DNA of 47,360 bases from Acidisphaera sp. S103. Lineage in GTDB: Bacteria > Pseudomonadota > Alphaproteobacteria > Acetobacterales > Acetobacteraceae. The notes beneath the pieces are model-generated. The model had not been told where the DNA came from. It was given only the letters and a program-made list of their open reading frames with translations, and searched no databases. The DNA lies in assembly GCF_009765975.1 (NCBI RefSeq), contig NZ_LMUJ01000060.1, positions 251,643 to 299,002 of the forward strand, read 5' to 3'. How positions within the stretch are numbered: position 1 is the first letter of the stretch; each line of letters begins with the position of its first letter. Below, piece after piece: positions 33,689 through 42,410 of this stretch. Both the position numbers and the translations under genes were made by a program.

Positions 33689-35098
33689 GTGCTGCGAAGC
33701 CTCTGGTTGCTGTTCGCCTATGTCTCCTTCCTGGGGCTGAGCGCCAGCGCGCCATTTGTCGCGACGCTTGGTTACGTCTGGGTGGACACATTCCAGCCGC
33801 AGGCGGTGTCGTACATCCTGTTGAATCAGCTTCCTGTCGCGATGATCATGGGTGCTGCGGCGGTCGGCGGATACGTACTGCTCGACCGCCGTTCCCCACC
33901 ACCGCTGACGTTGCAGTCAGTGCTTCAGGTGATGATGGCGATCTGGGTTACAGCGACGCTGGTGTGGGCGCAGGCACCTGACGCAGCGTGGGAGAAATGG
34001 GATTGGGCGTTCAAGACGGTCGCGTTCGCGGCGTTCATGCCACTCGTCATCCGCTCACGCGTGCAGATCGAAGCGTTCGCGCAGACCTACGTTTTCTCAC
34101 TCGCGGCGAATTTCGTGCCGTTTGGCCTGAAAGTGCTCATTTCCGGTGGCGGGTATGGCCAGAATCTGGGTCTTGAAGGGGGTAATTCGGGTCTCAGCGA
34201 GGGCGGCTTGCTCTCCACATCTTGCCTCATGGCGATTCCCTTGGCGGTTTTCTTGGCCTCGAACAGCCAGCTTTTGCCGAAGTTCAAGCTGTTGCCGCTG
34301 GCCTATTGGGGGATCGCCGGACTGGCCTTGGCGACGGCACTCGGCACGTATGAACGCAGTGCGCTGGTCGGGCTAGTTGTGCTTGGCCTTTACATGTGGA
34401 CGCGGACGAAACACAAGATCGGCTTCGGCGTTGTTGTGATCATCACGGCTTGTATCGTGATGTTCGCGACATCCCATGCCTGGAACGCCCGCGTGGACAC
34501 GATTGTTGATTTTGAGCATGAAAACTCCGCCTATGTGCGGCTTCTTGTCTGGAAATGGACACTGGGATTTGTCGCGAATCACCCGTTTGGGGGCGGATTC
34601 TCAAGCTATATCGTTGATCATATCGAACTGCCCGCATCAAGTGCTGGTCCAGGCGCCACGGAATTCGGACGTGCGTTTCACAGTATCTATTTCGAGGTGC
34701 TCGGGGAGCACGGCTACCCTGGGCTGTTCATGTTCCTGCTGCTGGCGGGATCGACGTTCCTGATGCTGCGGCGGCTTGCCAAGAAGGCGCGTCCACATCC
34801 CGAACTCAAATGGGTGGTCGAACTGTCCAATGCCTTGCAGAGCGGGCTGGCCGTGTTCCTGACCAGCGGCGCCTTCGTCGGCATCGCCTTTCAACCGATG
34901 TTCTGGTATTTCATTTCGATGAGTATTTGCCTCAACGCCTATATGTGGCGTGTTGAACGCGCAGGCGCTCAGGTCGTTACAGGTTGGCGAGCTATGGCGA
35001 TGGTGCCTTCCCGGTCTTATTCGCCGGTCGCCGAAGTGCCCGGCTGGCGTCAGCGTGCGACGGGCGTTACCGAACCACCCAACGTTCGTTTGGGTTAA
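33689..35098 (+). CDS. O-antigen ligase / polymerase-like membrane protein (DUF5935-type)
   Basis: 469 residues with about ten TM helices. ATALGTYERSALVGLVVLGL and VANHPFGGGFSSYI are found where Wzy_C proteins carry their Arg/Asn-Pro-Gly motifs. FHSIYFEVLGEHGYPGLFMF is the hallmark C-terminal loop-helix of the O-antigen ligase superfamily. From memory it fits the DUF5935 / exosortase-A-linked O-glycosylation ligase group. It probably joins glycans to lipid or protein acceptors at the periplasmic face. Start: GTG 33689. Confidence 0.82.
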   Translation: MLRSLWLLFAYVSFLGLSASAPFVATLGYVWVDTFQPQAVSYILLNQLPVAMIMGAAAVGGYVLLDRRSPPPLTLQSVLQVMMAIWVTATLVWAQAPDAAWEKWDWAFKTVAFAAFMPLVIRSRVQIEAFAQTYVFSLAANFVPFGLKVLISGGGYGQNLGLEGGNSGLSEGGLLSTSCLMAIPLAVFLASNSQLLPKFKLLPLAYWGIAGLALATALGTYERSALVGLVVLGLYMWTRTKHKIGFGVVVIITACIVMFATSHAWNARVDTIVDFEHENSAYVRLLVWKWTLGFVANHPFGGGFSSYIVDHIELPASSAGPGATEFGRAFHSIYFEVLGEHGYPGLFMFLLLAGSTFLMLRRLAKKARPHPELKWVVELSNALQSGLAVFLTSGAFVGIAFQPMFWYFISMSICLNAYMWRVERAGAQVVTGWRAMAMVPSRSYSPVAEVPGWRQRATGVTEPPNVRLG

Positions 35099-35318
35099 GG
35101 CGTAACGAACGATTTCGTGTACCGCCTGACGGCGTGAATCAAGGCCCTTCTGCCTGATCGTAACGGACCCCGGATTGCCCTAAGGGGCGGCGCGTTTTCG
35201 GTGCCGAACCCGGCGCTCTTCCCACTCGCCGAATAAGCGTTCAGTCTATCGGGCGTCGCGGTCCCTGGTACAAGGACACTGCCGGGACCCGGTCGCATCG
35301 AACGGGAGGAAATAACAG
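35099..35318. promoter_or_regulatory. Promoter region of the ThDP enzyme gene
   Basis: 220 bases without a gene. A strong GGGAGGAAA site sits just before the ATG at 35319. No palindrome or promoter consensus is clear by eye. Confidence 0.4.
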
Positions 35319-36977
35319 ATGAGCAAAGTCGACGGTGCCACCTTGATGGCACGCAGCCTGAAGCAGCAAGGCGTCGAGTATATGTTCGGGATCGTCGGGT
35401 TTCCGGTGGGGCCCATCGCAGTGGCCGCGCAGAAAGTGGGAATCCAATATATCGGCATGCGGAACGAACAATCCGCCTCCTACGCCGCCCAGGCCGTCGG
35501 CTATCTGACCGGGCGGCCGGGCGCGGCGCTGGTCGTCTCCGGCCCCGGCGTGGTGCATGGGTTGGCCGGACTGGCGAATGCGCAGCAGAACTGCTGGCCG
35601 ATGATCCTGATCGGCGGGGCGTCGCCGACCTACCAGAACGGCATGGGCGCGTTCCAGGAGGAACGGCAGGTGCAAATCGCCTCCCCGTTCTGCAAATTCG
35701 CGCATGCTGTGGAACATGTGCATCGCATTCCGTTCTACGTGGAAATGGCGGTGCGGAACTCGATCTATGGCCGGCCGGGTGCGACCTATCTGGATATGCC
35801 GGACGACATCATCCTGGGTGAGGTCGAGGAAGAGAAGGCGCATCAGGCCGGCACAGTGGGTGACCCGCCGCGCATGCAGGCAATGGAACAGGATATCGAC
35901 AAGGCGCTGAATGTCCTGGAATCCGCCGAACGGCCGCTGGTGATCGTCGGCAAGGGCATGGCCTGGTCGCGGGCCGAGGACGAGGTGCGGGCGTTCGTCG
36001 AACGCACGGGGGTACCGTTCCTCGCCTCGCCGATGGGCAAGGGTGTGATGGACGACACGCATCCGCTGTCCGTGGGCGCGGCGCGCAGTCACGCGCTGCA
36101 GGAAGCCGACGTGATCTTCCTGCTGGGTGCCCGCTTGAACTGGATCATGCATTTCGGGCTGCCGCCCCGGTTCAACAAGAAAGTGCGGGTCGTGCAGTTG
36201 GATATCTCGCCGGAAGCGATCGGGCAGAACGTCCCGGCCGAGGTGGGTCTGGTCGGCGACGGAAAAGCGATCGTTGGGCAGTTCAACAAGGCGTTGGAGA
36301 ACCGTCAATGGTTCTATCCGAAGGATACGCCCTGGCACGCGGCAATCGCGGAGAAGTCTGCGGCGAATGCCAGGCAGATCAAGCCGATGATCGATGATAA
36401 TTCGACCCCGACGAACTATTACCGAGCGCTGAAGGATATCAGCGCGTGGACGCCGAGTAATGCGGTGATCATTGGCGAGGGCGCCAACACGATGGATATC
36501 GGTCGCACGCAGTTGCCGAACGTTTCGCCTCGGTTGCGGCTGGACGCAGGCAGCTATGGCACGATGGGGATCGGGATGGGTTTTGCCATCGCCGCGGCAG
36601 TGGTACATCGGGATCGGCCGATCATTTCGGTGTCCGGGGACTCGGCGATCGGGTTCTCGGGCATGGAGATGGAGACGGCGTGCCGCTATCAGTTGCCGGT
36701 CAAGATCGTGGTACTGAACAATGGCGGTATCGGCGGCGGGATCGCGGAACTGCCGGCGGATCGGCGTCAGTCTCCGCCGCGGGTGCTGACCGTCGGGGCG
36801 CGTTACGACAAGATGATGGAGGCGTTCGGCGGCAAGGGGTGGTTCATCGAGGATCCGAAGGATCTGCGCGGTGCGCTGGATGAGGCTATGGCGTTCAAAG
36901 GGCCGGCGCTGGTGAATGTGCGGCTGCACCCGGAGGCCGGGCGCAAGCCACAGCAATTCGGGTGGCATACGGCGTAG
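35319..36977 (+). CDS. 2-hydroxyacyl-CoA lyase / oxalyl-CoA decarboxylase-like ThDP enzyme
   Basis: 552 residues with the three-domain layout of ThDP enzymes: N-terminal Pyr domain with conserved Glu (MRNEQSASYAA), middle domain (RPLVIVGKGMAWSRAEDEV), C-terminal PP domain with the ThDP motif GDSAIGFSGMEMETACRYQL ending in NNGG. In GAFQEERQVQ the residues match 2-hydroxyacyl-CoA lyases (FQE) rather than O. formigenes oxalyl-CoA decarboxylase (YEE). The Tyr after NNGGI is replaced by Gly, and the short C-terminus lacks the decarboxylase extension. The reaction is therefore likely cleavage (or, in reverse, formation) of a 2-hydroxyacyl-CoA. The substrate is not fixed by sequence. Confidence 0.85.
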   Translation: MSKVDGATLMARSLKQQGVEYMFGIVGFPVGPIAVAAQKVGIQYIGMRNEQSASYAAQAVGYLTGRPGAALVVSGPGVVHGLAGLANAQQNCWPMILIGGASPTYQNGMGAFQEERQVQIASPFCKFAHAVEHVHRIPFYVEMAVRNSIYGRPGATYLDMPDDIILGEVEEEKAHQAGTVGDPPRMQAMEQDIDKALNVLESAERPLVIVGKGMAWSRAEDEVRAFVERTGVPFLASPMGKGVMDDTHPLSVGAARSHALQEADVIFLLGARLNWIMHFGLPPRFNKKVRVVQLDISPEAIGQNVPAEVGLVGDGKAIVGQFNKALENRQWFYPKDTPWHAAIAEKSAANARQIKPMIDDNSTPTNYYRALKDISAWTPSNAVIIGEGANTMDIGRTQLPNVSPRLRLDAGSYGTMGIGMGFAIAAAVVHRDRPIISVSGDSAIGFSGMEMETACRYQLPVKIVVLNNGGIGGGIAELPADRRQSPPRVLTVGARYDKMMEAFGGKGWFIEDPKDLRGALDEAMAFKGPALVNVRLHPEAGRKPQQFGWHTA

Positions 36978-37008
36978 GGCTGCGTTCGCCCCTGAGGAGA
37001 TGATCGAG

Positions 37009-37050
37009 ACAGGCCATGTTCGCGACGGACCTGGCCTGTTTCATTGTGTT
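37009..37050 (+). terminator. Terminator of the ThDP enzyme gene
   Basis: An 8-bp inverted repeat (acaggcca / tggcctgt) with a 15-base loop and a run ttcattgtgttt after it. It lies 32 bases after the stop of the ThDP enzyme gene. It also faces the end of tadC, which converges from the right. Confidence 0.55.
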
Positions 37051-37063
37051 TGAAGCCGTGCGT

Positions 37064-38020
37064 TCAACCGGCCCCCCGGCACTCCAGGGCCATCATAAGT
37101 CGCGGCATGACAGGACCGGTCAGGATGATGACCAGCGCCGGCACGATAAACAGAAGCAACGGAAGAATCAGCAGTACGGGCACGCACGCCGCCTTTGCCT
37201 CCAAGGCGGCCATCCGGTCCTGCCTGACTTCGATTGCGAGTGCCCGCAACCCCTGGCTCAACGGCGTGCCGTAACGAACCGATATCGCTACAATTAGGAA
37301 AATCCGGCGAGCACTCTCGACCTCGGTGCGTTCGGCGAAGTTACGAAACGCGTCACGCCAGTCTGGCAGTACGCGCACGTCGTCCAGCAACGTCCGCAGT
37401 GCCGCTGCCGTCGCGGCATTGGCGTGTGTGATTACAAGGCCTACATATTCCAGCGCGCTATCAAGCTCCATGCCGGCCTCGCTGCACACCGCCAGCAGAT
37501 CCAGCGCATCGGGCACGCCCCGGCGAAGCGCTGCCGCATACGGCCATCGAACCAGGGTGATGATCCAGTTTGGACCCAGCAGTCCGAGTGGCAGCGCGAT
37601 GACTGTCACCAGGTACGTCTCATTGGCCGGAAGGCCCATCGCCTCGGCATACAGTATCCCAGCGGCAGGAATGGCGACCGCCAGCATGATCTTGATGCCT
37701 AACAGGACGGGCAGGACGCGACGTGGCCGGAAGCCCGCGCTGGCGATCATGTCTTCCAGCGCCGCGATATCCCGTTCGGGGCAGAACATCGCATGCTCGC
37801 GCACCATTTTACCGATCCAGGACAACAGGCGCCGGGCAGCGCCAGCGGCCCTGACATCGCGTACCACTCCACGGCCGTCGGATGATCTGCTGAGCGACGC
37901 GACCCGCTGCTCCAGGGTGCGTGCCTCAAGCCCGCGCAGCATCATCGTCAGAGCAATCCCGGCGATCACGACGGCACTGCCGGCCAGCAGACCCAGCAGC
38001 AAGGCTTGGTCGCCAATCAA
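37064..38020 (-). CDS. tadC: TadC-like type II/IV secretion F-domain protein
   Basis: A 318-residue inner-membrane platform protein with a T2SSF domain: N-terminal TM (LLLGLLAGSAVVIAGIALTM), DALDLLAVCSEAGMELDSAL, ARRIFLIVAISVRYGTPLSQ and a C-terminal pair of TM helices. The start is the TTG at 38018-38020, which overlaps the tadB stop (TTGA). A farther ATG in this frame would begin deep inside tadB. TadC works with TadB to anchor the TadA motor and assemble Flp pili. Confidence 0.85.
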   Translation of the reverse strand: MIGDQALLLGLLAGSAVVIAGIALTMMLRGLEARTLEQRVASLSRSSDGRGVVRDVRAAGAARRLLSWIGKMVREHAMFCPERDIAALEDMIASAGFRPRRVLPVLLGIKIMLAVAIPAAGILYAEAMGLPANETYLVTVIALPLGLLGPNWIITLVRWPYAAALRRGVPDALDLLAVCSEAGMELDSALEYVGLVITHANAATAAALRTLLDDVRVLPDWRDAFRNFAERTEVESARRIFLIVAISVRYGTPLSQGLRALAIEVRQDRMAALEAKAACVPVLLILPLLLFIVPALVIILTGPVMPRLMMALECRGAG

Positions 38021-38961
38021 TCCCTGGTCCCCGCCCTGATGATCTGCCGCATGATTGCGACACCGAGCAGCAACAAGAGGATCGCGAAGACGAATGCCCG
38101 AGCCTCGGCGGCCTCGTGGAATGGAATGTGAATGGATCGCGGACGGATCGTGCTCAATCCAAGAGCCGCGGCAACCGCCAGGACACACATGATGATCGCG
38201 GACAGTTTCACCTGAACCGCCAGCGCTTTCGCCCGCGTGGCAACGGCTAGGCGCTGCTGCACCGTTTCGGCCAGGGTCTGCATCGTTTCAGTGAAATGGC
38301 CGCCGCTTCGCCCCTGCGCCCCGATCGATACCGCGAAGATGGCGTATTCCGACACGCTGGTTCGCTCGTTAAGCGCCAACAGAGCGTCGGCGGGGGTACT
38401 GCCCAAAGCCATTTCACGCTCGACCCGCAGGAATTCATCGCGTGTTGGCGACGCCATTTCCTCCGTGATCGCTCGGAATGCTTCGATTACCGGCAATCCG
38501 GCGCGGATTGTGCTGACCGCCAGCCGGATCGTGTCCGGCAGTTGGTGCCTCAGTCGTGTCTGATAGCGGTCGCGTTCCCAGGCAAACACACCCCTGATCA
38601 GCACGACCCAGACCACCAGCCCCGCGGCGATACTCAGCGGCCAGGGCGTCATGCCGCGACCGAACCAGCTCGAGCCGCAGGCCAGCGCGGTCCCGGCGCC
38701 GAATATCAGGATTGGTGGGGCAACGTTCGCCAATGGCAAATCGACAGGCATCTTGAGCAGGCGAGCGAGCCGTTCCAGCCACCACATGCGAACGCCGGTG
38801 TCCTGTTTCGCCGCCGGCGACAACGGCCGGCTGGACATCATCGTATCGATCCTGCGTTCCAACACACCGCGACGGCGTGCTGGGATCCTCGTCAGTCCCC
38901 AGCCAATGACGGCACCGATCGGCAGAAGCACCGGCAACAGCAGACCGATGCTCATGCTCAT
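38017..38961 (-). CDS. tadB: TadB-like type II/IV secretion F-domain protein
   Basis: 314 residues with three N-terminal/central TM helices and two near the C-terminus. The T2SSF core reads LPDTIRLAVSTIRAGLPVIE, AIFAVSIGAQGRSGGHFTET, QRLAVATRAKALAVQVKLSA. It begins MSMSIGLLLP only a few bases after the tadA stop; a second Met two codons later is equally possible. Partner of TadC as pilus assembly platform. Confidence 0.88.
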   Translation of the reverse strand: MSMSIGLLLPVLLPIGAVIGWGLTRIPARRRGVLERRIDTMMSSRPLSPAAKQDTGVRMWWLERLARLLKMPVDLPLANVAPPILIFGAGTALACGSSWFGRGMTPWPLSIAAGLVVWVVLIRGVFAWERDRYQTRLRHQLPDTIRLAVSTIRAGLPVIEAFRAITEEMASPTRDEFLRVEREMALGSTPADALLALNERTSVSEYAIFAVSIGAQGRSGGHFTETMQTLAETVQQRLAVATRAKALAVQVKLSAIIMCVLAVAAALGLSTIRPRSIHIPFHEAAEARAFVFAILLLLLGVAIMRQIIRAGTRD

Positions 38962-38963
38962 GC

Positions 38964-40322
38964 TCAGACCGCCTGCTCCGCGGCCGCCCAGGCCCGCCCA
39001 AGATCGTAATAATCCAGTCGCGCCAGAAAGCTCGGACGGGCAGGATGCGCACGATAGTGGCCGATGATACGACCTTGCGGGTCCTCGCGCTCGAAGTCGA
39101 ATACAGCGATATCCGTGGTGGCAATGGTATCGCCTTCAAGGCCGCGGACGTCGGTCAACTGGGTCACCCGCCGCACACCGTCATGCATCCGTTCGACATG
39201 CACGATCAGGTCGATCGCGCCAAGGATCTGCTGGCGGATGGCACGCATGGGCAATTGAAACTGACCCATCTGCACCATGTTCTCGACCCTGACCAGTGCT
39301 TCTCGCGCGTTGTTGGCATGGATCGTACACATCGACCCATTGTGACCCGTGTTCATCGCCTGCAGCATGTCGAAGGCTTCAGTCCCGCGCACATCGCCGA
39401 TGATGATGCGGTCGGGGCGCATCCGCAGGGCGTTGCGCAACAGGTCTCGCTGTGTCACCTGGCCGTTGCCGCTCAGGTCGGGCGGACGGGTTTCCAGCCG
39501 GATCACATGGCGCTGCTGCAACCGCAGTTCGGCGGCATCTTCGATCGAAACGATACGTTCGCCGCTGTCGATCATGTTGCTCATGGCGTTGAGCAGCATC
39601 GTCTTGCCCGACCCGGTACCGCCGGCGATCAGCACGTTCAGCCGGGCGCGCGCGGCGATGCCCAGCAAACGCGCGACGCCAGAGGTCATGGTGCCATTGT
39701 CGACCATGTCCGCCAGGCCAAGCCGGCGGCGGGTAAACTTTCGGACCGAGATGCATGGGCTGTCCAGCGACAGCGGTGGGAAGACAATATTCACGCGGCT
39801 GCCGTCGGGCAGCCGCGTATCCAGCATCGGATTGGATTCATCGATGTGCCGGCCGGCTCGCGACGCGATCTTCTGGGCCAGGCCGGCGATGTGATCGTTG
39901 TCGCGGAACCGAATACTGGTCAGCTCGAGCTTGCCGTGTCGCTCGACATAGACTGCATCCGGCGCGTTCACCAAGATGTCGGTGACGTCTTCGTCGTGGA
40001 GCAGGGGTTCGATCGGCCCGTAGCCCGTCACGTCCTGCGTGAGTTCCTCGGCCAGCCGCTTCTGCTCGCGACCCGAGATCGCGTATCGCTCCTCGTCGGC
40101 GATCTCATGGATGACCTGTTCGAACTGGCGATGCAGTACTGGCGGCTTCAGATCGGACACCGAAGCGGGATCGATCTGCCTCAGCACGCGGGCGCGCAGG
40201 GTGTCGATCATCGGATCGACATTCATCCGTGAGATCTGCCATTGCGGCGACGTATCCGCCACGATGGCGGAAACGATCGCCTGTTCTGCCCGGTCCGCAT
40301 CACGCCGGCCGAAATCCTTCAT
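38964..40322 (-). CDS. tadA: TadA/CpaF family secretion ATPase
   Basis: A 452-residue hexameric motor ATPase. Walker A IAGGTGSGKTMLLNAMSNMI, Asp box and Walker B (RPDRIIIGDVRGTEAFDMLQ), His box GHNGSMCTIHANNAREALVR and an N-terminal domain with DVTGYGPIEPLLHDEDVTDI are all as in CpaF/TadA. The start is set at ATG 40320-40322, overlapping the tadZ stop (ATGA); a Met seven codons upstream would overlap tadZ further. It powers Flp pilus assembly and possibly retraction. Confidence 0.93.
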   Translation of the reverse strand: MKDFGRRDADRAEQAIVSAIVADTSPQWQISRMNVDPMIDTLRARVLRQIDPASVSDLKPPVLHRQFEQVIHEIADEERYAISGREQKRLAEELTQDVTGYGPIEPLLHDEDVTDILVNAPDAVYVERHGKLELTSIRFRDNDHIAGLAQKIASRAGRHIDESNPMLDTRLPDGSRVNIVFPPLSLDSPCISVRKFTRRRLGLADMVDNGTMTSGVARLLGIAARARLNVLIAGGTGSGKTMLLNAMSNMIDSGERIVSIEDAAELRLQQRHVIRLETRPPDLSGNGQVTQRDLLRNALRMRPDRIIIGDVRGTEAFDMLQAMNTGHNGSMCTIHANNAREALVRVENMVQMGQFQLPMRAIRQQILGAIDLIVHVERMHDGVRRVTQLTDVRGLEGDTIATTDIAVFDFEREDPQGRIIGHYRAHPARPSFLARLDYYDLGRAWAAAEQAV

Positions 40323-41548
40323 CGGCCGAACATCCTTCGCCACCAGGAGGGATCAGCGGAGGGTGGTTTGATCCCCGCGATCTCCCGCACCAGCGGGGCC
40401 AGATGCCGGCGCAGGGACGGCACCCGATTGATCGCGGGAATGCCCAGGTTGATGGCCTCGAGCATGCCACGGCCGAGTTCTGGAATGCTGACATCGGGCG
40501 CGCCGCCAAGGGCCTTGTCGATCAGCGTCCGCTCGATCCCGCCTTTCATGTCGGCACGATTGAGCACACTGATCATGCGGTCGGCTCCGGCGACGTCGGC
40601 GACCACCTGACGGATGTTTTGCGTGTCGCGCAGGCTGGCGACATCGGGGGTCAGAACGGTGACGACCTGCCGTGCCAGAGCCACGGCCCGCATCATTGCC
40701 GGCGGTGGTGGCATGGGGATGTCGGCGATGATGAAATTGAATTTGGCCTGCAACAGGCCGATCACACCTGTCACGCCGGCTTCGGTGATCGTCGGTCGGG
40801 TGCCGAACGCATCTTCCGACGCGATGAGCCGCAGCCGCGGTTCCAACGCGATCGAGGCCCGTTCCAGGAACAAGGAGTCCACTCGGGTCGCGTCTTCCAG
40901 TGCGGTGCGCAGGCCCGGCCCCGGTCGCGCGCCCGCCATCAGGGCGATTTCGCCCCCCTGCACATGCAAGTCCAGCAGTGCGACGTGACCCTTGACCGAG
41001 GTCATGATCTCATAGGCCAGATTCAGCGCGATGCTGCTGGTTCCTACGCCGCCACGCGCACCGCAGATGACGACAAGATGGCCGCCGCGCCGGTCCGACT
41101 GCTCCGTCGTCACACCCCCCAGGCGCGGCAGCAACACGCTGAATACCGCGTCGCGGGTGACCGGCTTGGCCAGGTATTCGCTGACACCGATGTCTCGCAC
41201 CAGAAGGCGATAGAAGCTGATGTCCGCGGTTTCTCCGATGACGAAGACCCGGACATAAGGTGGGCACACGCGCGCGAGGTCGTCCAGTGCCGCCAGCGGG
41301 TTCTCGACGCCGGCGATATCGACGATCAGGGCCTGTGGCGGCATTTCCTTTTCGAACATCCGGATCGCATCGTGCACATTGCCACGCACCAACTCGAAAT
41401 CGCCCCCGAGCGACGCGAGGCCGACGCGAAGGGCAGCGACGGTCAGGTCGTCATCCACCAGCGCGACGACGCGGCGCCCAATGTCGAGTGATGTGACGGA
41501 TTCCTGCGGCATCGCGGCCCGCGCCAGGCTACCGCGTTCGGCCGTCAC
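40319..41548 (-). CDS. tadZ: TadZ/CpaE-like pilus localisation ATPase
   Basis: 409 residues: an N-terminal receiver-like domain (about 20-145; VVALVDDDLTVAALRVGLAS, LIVDIAGV) and a ParA/MinD-type domain with ICGARGGVGTSSIALNLAYE, LLDLHVQGGEIALMAGA and VVTVLTPDVASLRDTQN. In the P-loop the signature Lys is Arg and the usual GKT is GTS, so ATP use is doubtful. Atypical P-loops are known in this family, where the protein marks the assembly site at the cell pole. First visible gene of the operon; no CpaB/C/D or pilin gene precedes it. Confidence 0.87.
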   Translation of the reverse strand: MTAERGSLARAAMPQESVTSLDIGRRVVALVDDDLTVAALRVGLASLGGDFELVRGNVHDAIRMFEKEMPPQALIVDIAGVENPLAALDDLARVCPPYVRVFVIGETADISFYRLLVRDIGVSEYLAKPVTRDAVFSVLLPRLGGVTTEQSDRRGGHLVVICGARGGVGTSSIALNLAYEIMTSVKGHVALLDLHVQGGEIALMAGARPGPGLRTALEDATRVDSLFLERASIALEPRLRLIASEDAFGTRPTITEAGVTGVIGLLQAKFNFIIADIPMPPPPAMMRAVALARQVVTVLTPDVASLRDTQNIRQVVADVAGADRMISVLNRADMKGGIERTLIDKALGGAPDVSIPELGRGMLEAINLGIPAINRVPSLRRHLAPLVREIAGIKPPSADPSWWRRMFGR

Positions 41549-42410
41549 TGGGGCCTCCCGGGCCTCTCGCGTTCAGCTTGCCCTCACGCCGCGCCGGTAC
41601 TCGAACTGACCCCGCGCTGCCACGCCCAAGCAGGCCGCATGCGTGCGGCACAGGGGGAGACATAGAGGAGGCAACTGATTCGATGACGGACACGACAAAT
41701 GCTGGCAAGCCCGTCACCAAATGCAGGGCGTCGTGGCGACAAGCCAGCCGTTTCGCACCCAACCATGCGGTCACAACGGTCATCGACATCAGTCGCGGCT
41801 ACGACAGGTCGGCGATGATCTTGTTGGACCGAATTGCGAGGCCGGTGCCGACCGCACCCCCGCATCGGAAGTGGTGGCTGGGGCGGCGTATGCACGTGAG
41901 GAAACACGGTCGCGATACTTCGACACTGCGGTCCGTGAGCCGGACACGTGTTGTGCCATGTGGGTGTCCTCTCTTCATATCAGCCAATGGTCAAGGAAGA
42001 CTCCGACCTCATGATCTGTTGATTATCGTAATCAGATTTAGCCTCCATCGCAAGGCAAAAACTTGTCTTTAGACCAAAAATTATCTTAACGAGTATCTTT
42101 ATTTATATTTCTCGACGTAATGTACTTTTATCCGGCATAAGCACCATAAGTGGTCCAGCCGTATTATTTCGGTCGTCGTTATGCACGCGGTCCGCGCCAT
42201 GATCACTTCTGCACCCGCCGTGGCAACGGCCCGCTTCAGGCAGCGAAACACGCCCGCCACTTCCGCCTGGCCAGAAAAGACGGCGCCTGGCTCACGCATC
42301 TATCCAGCCGCCAGCATTTACCAGGGAACCAGGGGCAAGCCGAGGTTGCATTCCCCGGATCATCGTGATCCGCTGCCATGCCAAACAAAACAACCAGTGG
42401 GAGTGCGGCC
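41549..42410. other. Long non-coding region with AT-rich core
   Basis: 862 bases between the tad genes (minus) and the amidohydrolase (plus), which must hold both promoters. The segment about 42010-42145 is far richer in A+T than the rest of the window (runs such as tttatttatatttct). It contains gatta-tcg-taatc, an interrupted palindrome, at 42021-42033. No credible ORF. A decayed cpaD could lie at 41650-41990, see the rejected list. Confidence 0.5.

Noticed and set aside
35241..36968. 575-codon minus-strand frame over the ThDP enzyme gene
   Set aside because: Shadow frame caused by GC-rich third positions; His/Arg-rich translation without any family pattern.
41650..41990. Possible decayed cpaD upstream of tadZ on the minus strand
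   Set aside because: Fragments such as TGLAIRSNKIIADLS followed by PRLMS vaguely resemble the CpaD NLA/DL/PR segment, but a stop and frame changes interrupt it and no lipoprotein start is found. An alignment to CpaD could revive the idea.
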